DNA of 64,000 nt. Origin: Monoplex corrugatus. Lineage: Eukaryota > Mollusca > Gastropoda > Littorinimorpha > Ranellidae. The notes below the pieces were generated by a model. That model searched no databases. It worked only from the letters and a program-made list of their open reading frames with translations, and was not told where the DNA came from. Shown piece by piece: positions 45,235 to 55,661 of this stretch. The stretch covers positions 802,323 through 866,322 of the forward strand of contig JAPXFY010000012.1 of NCBI GenBank assembly GCA_030674185.1, in the 5' to 3' direction. The number at the start of each line of letters is the position of its first letter. The first letter of the stretch is position 1. A program made the translations under genes and the position numbers.

Positions 45235-45500
45235 CTAAGCTACCCAACTGCTAGCTTGAAGACATACATTTTGAAGACACACCTTTATGTCCCGTTGAAG
45301 ACACGTTTTTGTCCAGAAGTGATTTCCCCCTCAACGTGTCCAACCTTTGGCCTCACTCCCCTCCAGTTCTCTCCCTTCCAGTTTGCATGTGGTTTGTGTC
45401 CTGGAGTTTTGGTCGTTGTTAGGTGATTGCTTTGGTGAATGGTGACAGTGTGCACTCAGGTTCCATTCTTGTTTCAAGATTTGGCACATTCTAAATGTTA
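45235..45500 (+). mobile_element. Probable LINE 3' UTR remnant
   Basis: TTTTGAAGACACACCTTTAT ... GTGCACTCAGGTTCCATTCT ... CACATTCTAAATGTTATTAC resembles a LINE 3' end (KTHLF-like codons, UTR, ATT-rich tail). The LINE at 45572 appears inserted in its AT tail. Weak call. Confidence 0.35.
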
Positions 45501-45571
45501 TTACTAATATATATACACATATATATACTTTTTTATATTATATATATAAACACACATACAAACCTGCAAAT

Positions 45572-47650
45572 CCTCAGGGCTGCCAGAAGTAAGGTTCAGC
45601 TTAACGCCAGGGGCTGCGCAAACAAGTACTGGACAGAACTCAGCGAAGAGATACAGAGTGCTGCTGAAAGAGGCAACATCCGAGGAATGTATGATGGCAT
45701 CAAGAAGGCACTGGGACCAACACAGAGCAAGATCGCCCCCCTCAAATCCTCCACTGGGGAAGTAATCAGCAATCCTAGCCAACAGATGGAAAGATGGGCG
45801 GAACACTACTCCGACCTCTACTCCACACAGAACATGGTGTCCCCCTTAGCCCTCGATGCCATCAAGTGCATGCCGGTAATGGAAGAACTTGACGCAGAGC
45901 CAACTGCGGACGAACTCAGCAAGGCCATTGATAGCTGGCATCAGGGAAGGCACCTGGCAACGATGGAATTCCCCCAGACCTCATCAAGCACTGCAAGACT
46001 TCTCTTCTGCAGCCTTTGCACGCAGTTCTCTGTCAGTGTTGGAATGAGGGAGCTGTACACAGGACATGAGGGATGTCAAGATCGTCACCCTGTACAAAAA
46101 CAAGGGTGAAAGGAGCGACTGCAACAACTACAGAGGTATCTCGCTCCTCAGCATTGTTGGCAAAGTCTATGCTCGGGTCCTCCTAATCCGCCTGCAGAAA
46201 CTGGCTGAACGCGTCTACCCGGAATCACAGTGTGGTTTTCGAGCAGAGAGATCCACGGTAGACATGGTCTTCTCCCTTCGCTAAATCCAGGAGAAGTGCA
46301 GAGAGCAGCGGATGCCCCTGTATGTGGCATTCATTGACCTCACCAAGGCCTTTGACCTAGTCAGCAGAGATGGCCTTTTCAGGGCTCTCCGAAAAATCGG
46401 CTGCCTCCCCAAACTGCACAGCTTAATTGAGTCCTTCCACTCAAACATGAAAGGGATGGTGCAGTTCAACGGAAACCTCTCCAAGCCCTTCGACGTACGC
46501 AGCGGTGTGAAACAAGGCTGCGTCCTGGCCCCAACCCTCTTTGGAATCTTCTTCGCTCTCCTCCTGAGGCATGCGTTCAGCACAGCGCAAGAAGGGATCC
46601 ACCTGCGGACCAGATCAGATGGCAGGCTCTTCAACCTCGCCCGCCTCAGAGCAAGGACAAAGGTCCGTGAAGCCCTCATCAGAGACATGCTATTTGCCGA
46701 CGATGCCGCAGTTGTGACCCATACTCAGCGGGACTTGCAGTCACTAATGGACCGCTTCTCCCAGGCCTGCAAAGATTTTGGTCTGACCATCAGTCTTAAG
46801 AAGACAAACGTCCTGGGTCAAGACACGCCATCTCCACCAGCCATCACCATTGATGACTACAGCTTGAAGCCATCCATCAATTCACATATCTTGGGTCCAC
46901 CATCACCGATAACCTCTCCCTTGACACAGGTTGACAAGAGGATCGGGAAGGCAGCCACAACACTAGCCCGCCTCACACAAAGGGTGTGGACAAAACCCAA
47001 GCTGTGTCCTTCCTAGCACCTTGCTGTATGGCAGCGAGGGTGGACCACGCATGCTCATCAGGAGAAAAGGCTCAATACCTTCCACCTGAGAAGCCCACGG
47101 CGCATACTTGGCATTTCCTGGCAAGACAAGGTGACCAACACCGAAGTCCTAACCTGCGCTGGCCTCCCAACCATGCATACCATGCTGAGACAGCGTCGGC
47201 TGCGCTGGTTGGGCCACGTTCGCCGCATGGAAGATGGTCGCATCCCAAAAGACATCCTTTATGGTGAGCTTGCCACAGGGCAGAGAAACATTGGCCGCCC
47301 ACAGCTGAGATACAAAGACGTTTGCAAGCGTGACATGAAGGCGCTTGAGATCAACACTGAGTCCTGGGAGGACCTCGCAGATGACCGCAACAGCTGGAGA
47401 ACTACTCTCAAGAAACAGTTGCGGATTGGTGAGGACAAACTGTCAGCTGCTGCAGCAGAAAAGCGAGTTCGCAGAAAAGGGATGACAGCCAACAGACCAG
47501 CATCAGCATACACATGCGACCGCTGCGACAGAGACTGCCTCTCTCGCATTGGTCTGTACAGTCACAGGCGACGCTGCTTGGACCAAGCAGACAGCCCATC
47601 TCGACATTAGAACGGATGTACTTTGTCCATGGTCAGTCATGACCGAAGGA
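45572..47650 (+). pseudogene. Non-LTR retrotransposon RT ORF, broken
   Basis: The order is the region before RT (YWTELSEEIQSAAERGNIRG), RT motifs (FIDLTKAFDLVSRDGLF, GVKQGCVLAPTLFGIFFALL, LFADDAAVVTHTQ), LRWLGHVRRM, and a C-terminal Cys/His finger (CDRCDRDC...HRRRC), stop at 47608. Breaks: frameshift near 45950, nonsense TAA at 46282-46284 (expected CAA), two compensating shifts around 46880-46930, and a deletion near 47010-47030. The endonuclease is missing (5' truncation). The 3' UTR ends CTACTACCTACCTACTA. Flanks TATATACACATATATA...CTTTTTT on both sides look like a target-site duplication. Clade not assigned. Confidence 0.85.
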
Positions 47651-47799
47651 GGCCTACTACCTACCTACTATACTACTATATATATACACATATATACTTT
47701 TTTTTAAGCATCATTGCACTTAAGAAGATTTCCTTTGTGCTCAAGTTTTTTTCTCTTTCTGTTTTTACTGTCCCATTTTCTACACTGCCTTCATGGCCA

Positions 47800-48215
47800 C
47801 ATAAGCTGGCACAATTCTTACAATGTGACGATGATGTGGATGATGATGATAATCATGATGCTATGGAGTTCCATTTAAGATTGAGACTGCTTGACAGGGC
47901 TGTATGTACTCTACGCTTTCCATCATAATATATCCTGGCGTTAAAAACCAGGCCAGACATACAGACACCTGTGGTGCTGATCAGAAGATTTGAGCAACAC
48001 CCTCAACAATGCTTCCATGAAGTGGATGAGACTGGACTGGACTGGACTGTGTGGTTTCAGTCTTCCCAACCAGACCACAGCATGGTCAATGCTAGGTAGA
48101 AGCTACTTGCTAACAAAAACTCCAATAATTTTTTAAAGGGACTGATGGGGATTGGAACCCACAACCTTCCAGAAGGTGATCCGATGTGCTAACCACTACA
48201 CCACAGCGACTAGTT
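47800..48215 (-). mobile_element. tRNA-derived SINE (family A)
   Basis: On the minus strand: A box TGGTGTAGTGGTTAGCAC, B box GGTTCCAATCC, a body with CCTTTAAAAAATTATTGGAG, GGAAGACTGAAACCACACAG, ATCTTCTGATCAGCACC, GCGTAGAGTACATACAGCCC, and an ATC-rich tail. It matches 59453-60020 over its full length, which defines a SINE family of about 420 bp. Confidence 0.8.
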
Positions 48216-48269
48216 ACTATCCTCATTATTATCATACAGGCAGAAACAATCCATACAACACAGTATCCA

Positions 48270-49985
48270 ACACACATAAATAACCAGACATTGGCTACAC
48301 ACAGCATACATAAATAACCAGACAATGGCTACACATGGGACACAGCACATAAATAACCAGACATTGGCTACAAACAGGATACAGCACACATAAATAACCA
48401 GACATTGGCTACACACACGACAGGCACACAAATTACCAGAAGGTACACACACGACAGTGCAACACACTACAAACCAACATTGGCTACATACTAGCACACA
48501 TAATACAGTACAGGCAGTAAACAAGATCATAAAACCACACTGTATCCCAGGACACAGCACATAAATAACCAGACATTGGCTACACACAGCACACATAAAT
48601 AACCAGACATATGGCTACACACAGGACACAGCACACATAAATAACCAGACATTGGCTACACACAGGACACAGCACACATAAATAACCAGACATTGGCTAC
48701 ACACAACAAATACCAGACATGCTACAACAGCACACATAAATAACCAGACATTGGCTACACACAGACACAGCACCATAAATAACCAGACATGGCTACACAC
48801 AGCACACATAAATAACCAGACATGGCTACACACAGGACACATAAATAACCAGACATTGGCTACACACAGCACACATAAATAACCAGACATTGGCTACACA
48901 CAGACACATAAATAACCAGACATTGGCTACACACAGCACACATAAATAACCAGACATTGGCTACACACAGCACACATAAATAACCAGACATTGGCTACAC
49001 ACAGGACACAGCACACATAAATAACCAGACATTGGCTACACACGCACAGCACACATAAATAACCAGACATTGGCTACACACACAGCACACATAAATAACC
49101 AGACATTGGCTACACACAGGACACACATAAATAACCAGACATTGGCTACACACAGACACATAAATAACCAGACACTGGCTACACACAGGACACAGCACAC
49201 ATAAATAACCAGACATTGGCTACAAACAGACACAGCACACATAAATAACCAGACATTGGCTACACACAGACAATATACCGACATGACACAGCACACATAA
49301 ATAACCAGACATGGCTACACACAGGCACATAAAACACATTGTAACACAGACAACACATAAATAACCAGACATTGGCTACAAACAGGACACAGCACACATA
49401 AATAACCAGACATTGGCTACACACAGGACACATAAATAACCAGACACTGGCTACACACAGCACACATAAATAACCAGGCATTGGCTACACACAGGACACA
49501 TAAATAACCAGACATTGGCTACACACAGTATCTAACACACATAAATAACCAGACATTGGCTACACACAGGACATAATACAGACATGGCTACACAGTATCA
49601 AACATAAATACCAGACATTGGCTACAACAACACAGCAATAATCACATGACACACAGTATAACCACATAAAAACCAGACACTGGCTACAAACAGGACACAG
49701 CACATAAATAACCAGACATTGGCTACACACAGGACACAGCACACATAAATAACCAGACATTGGCTACACACAGGACACAGCACACATAAATAACCAGACA
49801 TTGGCTACACACAGGACACAACACATAAATAACCAGACATTGGCTACACACAGGACACAGCACACATAAATAACCAGACATTGGCTACACACAGGACACA
49901 GCACACATAAATAACCAGACATTGGCTACACACAGCACACATAAATAACCAGACATTGGCTACAAACAGGACACAGCACACAACT
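48270..49985. repeat. About 38-bp minisatellite, about 45 copies
   Basis: Unit CACATAAATAACCAGACATT plus GGCTACACACAGGACACAG. Units of 29-40 bp occur. The middle (48420-48560, 49560-49680) has many small deletions. It ends 4 bp before the donor of the exon at 49989. Confidence 0.95.
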
Positions 49986-49988
49986 CAC

Positions 49989-50196
49989 CTCCATCAGTGC
50001 AGGTTTAAGGATGGCAGTGTTGAGCGAACTGTTACGTGACAGCGGTGTATGTGTGTTGGCCATTGACCCTAACACAGAGCGTCGTGATCCAAAACTCCAC
50101 TGCTGCACGCCTAATTGACTTGGGGCCAGCCGTGACCTTGACCCGCTGCTGTTGGCTCGAGCTGCCACCGTGTGGAGAGGGAATGTGTTGCCCCAA
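49989..50196 (-). CDS. Candidate exon, unidentified minus-strand gene (Ser-rich)
   Basis: Good acceptor ATTTTCTGTCATCCACAG (AG at 50197-50198) and consensus donor ATGGAG|GTGAGT. The 208 bases have one best frame: two bases in, phase 0 out, reading WGNTFPLHTVAARANSSGSR, later GVQQWSFGSRRSVLGSMANT, ending KPALME. Ser/Arg/Gln-rich linker-like sequence. The 45-bp array on its right repeats the acceptor plus TTGGGGCAACACATTC, the first 16 exon bases. Confidence 0.65.
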
Positions 50197-50600
50197 CTGT
50201 GGATGACGGAAAATAACAGTGTTTTGAATGTGTTGCCCCAACTGTGGATGACAGAAAATAACAGTGTTTTGAATGTGTTGCCCCAACTGTGGATGACAGA
50301 AAATAACAGTGTTTTGAATGTGTTGCCCCAACTGTGGATAACACAAAATAACAGTGTTTTGAATGTGTTGCCCCAACTGTGGATGACGAAAATAACAGTG
50401 TTTTGAATGTGTTCCAACGTGTACAAAAACAGTTGAGTTGCCCTTGGATACAAATAACTTTATGTTGCCAAGTGATACAAAAACGTTAGTGGCCCCAGAT
50501 GACAAAATACTGTTTTTTGCCCCAACAGTGGATGACGAAAATAACAGTGTTTTGAATTGTTGCCCCAACAGTGGATGACAGAAATAACAGTGTTATCACT
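50197..50600. repeat. 45-bp minisatellite of acceptor plus exon start, about 7 copies
   Basis: Unit GTGTTGCCCCAACTGTGGAT, GACAGAAAATAACAGTGTTT, TGAAT. On the minus strand each unit reads TTTTCTGTCATCCACAG then TTGGGGCAACACATTC, the splice acceptor and first bases of the neighbouring exon. Two more divergent copies lie at 50508-50600. Confidence 0.95.
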
Positions 50601-50645
50601 CCCGACACTGATAATCAAAGACATTACATTTAACCCTTTAATGGT

Positions 50646-50676
<31 letters not shown>

Positions 50677-50770
50677 AGAGAGGAGAGACAAAGAGATACA
50701 TACATACATACAAATATATATATATACATATAAATATATATATATACACATAAAACTCCTCCTGCCATAC

Positions 50771-50851
50771 AAACGTTCCAAAGCTGTCAGGGAAGAAGCG
50801 TCCCTCTTAACTGTATCTTGATATTCACCACCAATTTGAGGACAGAAATCT
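50771..50851 (-). CDS. Candidate exon, unidentified minus-strand gene
   Basis: Found at the left edge of the 41-bp array. Acceptor GGTGGGTAGAGAACAG (AG at 50852-50853) and donor CGTTT|GTATGGC enclose 81 bases. The frame with two bases in and two out reads DFCPQIGGEYQDTVKRDASS then LTALER. The other two frames contain stops. Phases fit 54285 before and 49989 after. The pyrimidine tract is poor, but array units contain the same TAGAGAACAG. Confidence 0.5.
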
Positions 50852-53800
50852 CTGTTCTCTACCCACCAACATGGAACTCCCTCCCAGTAGTCTGTTCTCT
50901 ACCCACCAACATAGGAACTCCTCCCAGTAGTCTGTTCTCTACCCACCAACATGGAATTCCCTCCCAGTAGTCTTGTTCTCTACCCACCAAATGGAACTCC
51001 CTCCCAGTAGTCTCTGTTCTCTACCCACCAACATGGAACTCCCTCCCAGTAGTCTGTTCTCTACCCACCAACATAGAACTCCCTCCCAGTAGTCTGTTTC
51101 TCTACCCACAACATGGAACTCCCTCCCAGTAGTCTCTGTTCTCTACCCACCAACATGGAACTCCCTCCCAGTAGTCTGTGTTCTCTACCCACCCAAATAG
51201 AACTCCCTCCCAGTAGTCTTGTTCTCTACCCACCAACATGGAACTCCCTCCCAGTAGTCTGTGTTCTCTACCCACCAACATGGAACTCCCTCCCAGTAGT
51301 CTGTTCTCTACCCACCAACATGAACTCCCTCCCAGTAGTCCTGTTCTCTACCCACCAACATAGAACTCCCTCCCAGTAGTCTGTGTTCTCTACCCACCAA
51401 CATGGAACTCCCTCCCAGTAGTCTGTGTTCTCTACCCACCAACATGGAACTCCCTCCCAGTAGTCTGTGTCTCTACCCACACAACATGGAACTCCCTCCC
51501 AGTAGTCTGTGTTCTCTACCCACACAACATAGAACTCCCTCCCAGTAGTCTGTTCTCTACCCACAACATGGAACTCCCTCCCTGTAGTCTGTTCTCTACC
51601 CAACAACAGAGAACTCCCTCCAAGTAGTCTGTTTCTCTACCCAACAACATGGAACTCCCTCCCAGTAGTCTCTGTTCTCTACCCAACAACATAGAACTCC
51701 CTCCCAGTAGTCTGTTCTCTACCCCACCAACATGGAACTCCCTCCCAGTAGTCTGTTGAACTCCCTCCCAGTAGTCTCTGTTCTCTACTCAACAACATAG
51801 AACTCCCTCCCAGTAGTCTGTGTTCTCTACCCACCAACATGGAACTCCCTCCCAGTAGTCTGTTCTCTACCCACCAACATGGAACTCCCTCCCAGTAGTC
51901 TGTTCTCTACCCACCAACATAGAACTCCCTCCCAGTAGTCTGTTCTCTACCCACAACATAGAACTCCCTCCCAGTAGTCTTGTTCTCTACCCACAACATG
52001 GTACTCCCTCCCAGTAGTCTCTGTTCTCTACCCACCAACATAGAACTCCCTCCCAGTAGTCTGTTCTCTACCACAACATGGAACTCCTCCCAGTAGTCTC
52101 TGTTCTCTACCCACAACATGGACTCCCTCCAGTAGTCTCTGTTCTCTACCCACCAACATAGAACTCCCTCCCATAGTCTGTTCTCTACCCACAACATGAA
52201 CTCCCTCCCAGTAGTCCTGTTCTCTACCCACCAACATAGAACTCCCTCCCAGTAGTCCTGTTCTCTACCCACCAACATGGAACTCCTCCCAGTAGTCTGT
52301 TCTCTACCCACCAACATGGAACTCCCTCCAGTAGTCTGTTCCTACCCACCAACATGGAACTCCCTCCCAGTAGTCTGTTCTCTTACCCACCACATGAACT
52401 CCCTCCCAGTAGTCTGTTTCTCTACCCACCAACAAGAACTCCCTCCCAGTAGTCTTGTTCTCTACCCACAACATGAACTCCCTCCCAGTAGTCTGTTCCT
52501 ACCCACCAACATAGAACTCCCTCCCAGTAGTCTGTTTCTCTACCCACAACATGAACTCCCTCCCAGTAGTCTTGTTCTCTACCACCAACATGAACTCCCT
52601 CCCATAGTCTTGTTTCTACCCACCAACATAGAACTCCCTCCAGTAGTCTGTTCTCTACCACCAACATGGAACTCCCTCCAGTAGTCCTGTTCTCTACCCA
52701 CCAACATAGAACTCCCTCCCAGTAGTCTGTGTTTCTACCCACAACATAGAACTCCTCCCAGTAGTCACTGTTCTCTACCCACAACATGGAACTCCCTCCA
52801 GTAGTCTGTTCTCTACCCACAACATGGTACTCCCTCCAGTAGTCTCTGTTCTCTACCCACAACATAGAACTCCCTCCCATAGTCTGTTCTCTACCCACAA
52901 CATAGAACTCCCTCCCAGAGTCACTGTTCTCTACCCACCAACATAGAACTCCCTCCCAGTAGTCACTGTTCTCTACCCACCAACATGGAACTCCCTCCCA
53001 GTATCTGTTCTCTACCCACCAACATGGAACTCCCTCCCAGTAGTCTGTTCGCTACCCACCAACATGGAACTCCTCCCAGTAGTCTGTTCTCCTACCACCA
53101 ACATGGAACCCCCCCAGTAGTCTGTGTTCTCTACCCACCAACATAGAACTCCCTCCAGTAGTCCTGTTCTCTACCCACCAACATAGAACTCCCTCCCAGT
53201 AGTCTGTTCGCTACCCACCAACATAGAACTCCCTCCAGTAGTCTGTGTTCTCTACCCACCAACATAGAACTCCCTCCCAGTAGTCTGTGTTCTCACCACC
53301 AACATAGAACTCCCTCCCAGTAGTCTGTGTTTTCTACCAACAACATAGAACTCCCTCCAGTAGTCGTTCTCTACCCACCAACATGAACTCCTACCAGTAG
53401 TCACTGTTCTCTACCCACCAACATAGAACTCCCTCCCAGTAGTCGTGTTTTCTACCCAACAACATAGAACTCCTCCATAGTCACTGTTCTCTACCACCAA
53501 CATGAACTCCCTCCAGTAGTCTGTTCTCTACCCACAACATGGAACTCCCTCCCAGTAGTCTGTTCTCTACCCACCAACATGGAACTCCCTCCCAGTAGTC
53601 TGTGTTCTCTACCCAACAACATGAACTCCCTCCCAGTAGTCTGTTCTCTACCCACCAACAGAGAACTCCCTCCCAGTAGTCTGTTCTCTACCCAACAACA
53701 TGGAACTCCCTCCCAGTAGTCTGTGTTCTCTACCCAACACAGAACTCCCTGCCAGTAGTCTCTGTTCTCTACCCAACCAACAGGAACTCCCTCCCAGTAG

Positions 53801-54205
53801 TCTGTGTTCTCTACCCACCAACATAGGAACTCCCTCCCAGTAGTCTGTTCTCTACCCAACAACATAGAACTCCCTCCCAGTAGTCTGTTCTCTACCCAAC
53901 AATAGAACTCCCTCCCAGTAGTCTGTTTCTCTACCCACCAACATGAACTCCCTCCCAGTAGTCTGTGTCTCTACCCACAACATGGAACTCCCTCCCAGTA
54001 GTCTGTTCTCTACCCACCAACATGGAACTCCCTCCCAGTAGTCTCTGTTCTCTACCCACCAACATGAACTCCCTCCCAGTAGTCTGTGTTCTCTACCCAC
54101 CAACACGGAACTCCTCCCAGTAGTCTGTTTCTCTACCCACAACATAGGAACTCCCTCCCAGTAGTCTGTGTTCTCTACACACAACATAGAACTCCCTCCC
54201 AGTAT
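50852..54205. repeat. About 41-bp minisatellite, about 82 copies (3.4 kb)
   Basis: Unit GTCTGTTCTCTACCCACCAA, CATGGAACTCCCTCCCAGTA. Frequent one-base deletions throughout. On the minus strand each unit contains GGTAGAGAACAGA, the acceptor of the exon at 50771. Confidence 0.97.
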
Positions 54206-54284
54206 CTTTAAGACAAAGCAGTAGTCTGCTTACTTTCATAACACATTTCAATACATCTCTTTCACAAGTGTCACCAAAAATCAC

Positions 54285-54331
54285 ACATTAATGCTTGTGG
54301 CCCTTCTCAATCCAGTGGTATCGCCATCTGT
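54285..54331 (-). CDS. Weak candidate exon, unidentified minus-strand gene
   Basis: Acceptor CATACACATATCAG, preceded by a long (CT/GT)n pyrimidine tract on the minus strand, opens a phase-0 frame TDGDTTGLRRATSIN. The donor AATGT|GTGATT is weak. Two bases remain, as 50771 requires. Confidence 0.3.
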
Positions 54332-54344
54332 CTGATATGTGTAT

Positions 54345-54457
54345 GTCAGAGAGACAGACAGAGACAGAGAGAGAGACAGAGACAGAGAGAGAGAGTGTGT
54401 GTGTGCGTGTGTGTGTGTGGTGTGTGTGTGCGTGCGTGTGTGCGTGTGTGTGTGGTG

Positions 54458-54496
<39 letters not shown>

Positions 54497-54678
54497 ATAT
54501 GTATGTGTATGTATGTATGTATATGCAAGCATGCATGTCTGTATATGTATGTATGTATGTATATATGTATCGTATGTATATGTATGCATGTATGTATGCA
54601 TGTATGTATGCATGTATGTATGCAATACATACGTACATACATATGTACGTACGTATGTATGTACGTATGTATGTATGC

Positions 54679-54709
<31 letters not shown>

Positions 54710-54765
54710 TGTATGTATGTATGTAGTATGTATGTATGTATGTAGTATGTATGTATATATGTATG

Positions 54766-54812
<47 letters not shown>

Positions 54813-54955
54813 TGTATGTATGTATGTATTATGTATGTATAGTATGTATGTATGCATAGTAGTATAGCACGTACGTATGTGTATATGTTGTATGCACATA
54901 TGTACGTATGTACGTATGTATGTATGTATGTATGTATGTATGTATGTACGTACAC
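54345..54955. repeat. Compound microsatellite (GA, GT, GTAT)n
   Basis: AGAGACAG repeats, then (GT)n, then long (GTAT)n with GCAT and GTAC variants. Frames full of Tyr/Cys/Val are by-products. Confidence 0.95.
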
Positions 54956-55039
54956 GAACAGAGCGTGAAGTATGACTATCGTAAAAGGACGGAGTGTAAA
55001 CAGTAACAAACAACATCATCAATACAAACACACGCTGAC

Positions 55040-55132
55040 CTTTTCTGTCGTCTGTCGAACTTGTGAGGGGGTGGCTGCCATATCCTTTGAGCCTGCTGTT
55101 TCCATGACGACAGTAGGGACTTTTGGCGAAAA
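55040..55132 (-). CDS. Candidate exon, unidentified minus-strand gene
   Basis: Acceptor CGCAGGCTTTTAG (AG at 55133-55134) and donor GAAAAG|GTCAGC enclose 93 bases (31 codons). All three frames are open. Phase 0 gives SPKVPTVVMETAGSKDMAAT then PSQVRQTTEK, the most plausible linker-like sequence and in phase with 61501 and 54285. The frame choice is uncertain. Confidence 0.45.
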
Positions 55133-55147
55133 CTAAAAGCCTGCGTA

Positions 55148-55510
55148 ACACACACTACAACATGACTACGATTATAGATATCAGTATTGTGCCTTGCACA
55201 CAGACACACAGATAGAGACACAGACACACATACAGACAGATAAACACAGACACACAGATAGAGACACAGACACACATACAGACAGATACACACAGACACA
55301 CAGATAGAGACACAGACACACATACAGACACAGATACACACAGACACACAGATAGAGACACAGACACACATACAGACACAGATACACACAGACACACATA
55401 CAGACACAGATAGAGACATAGACACACATACAGACACAGATACACACACACTACAACATGACTACAGTTATAGATATCAGTATTGTGCCTTGCACACAGA
55501 CACACAGATA
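55148..55510. repeat. (CACAGA)-rich repeat between two 60-bp direct repeats
   Basis: ACTACAACATGACTACGATT ... GTGCCTTGCACACAGACACA occurs at both ends (55154-55210, 55449-55507). Between them is a 40-60-bp repeat of ACACAGACACACATACAGAC. Confidence 0.9.
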
Positions 55511-55623
55511 ATAATAATAATAAAATAATAATTACAATATTTATATAGCGCAAAATCTTGATAAAATCAAATCTAAGCGCTGAAGCAGACACACACGCAC
55601 GCACGCACGCACACACACGCACG

Positions 55624-55661
<38 letters not shown>

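Noticed and set aside
48130..48215. Functional tRNA gene
   Set aside because: A and B boxes are present but the arms do not fold into a cloverleaf. It is the head of a SINE with a second copy at 59453.
54345..55009. Tyr/His/Thr-rich proteins on both strands
   Set aside because: Translation of GTAT and GT microsatellites.
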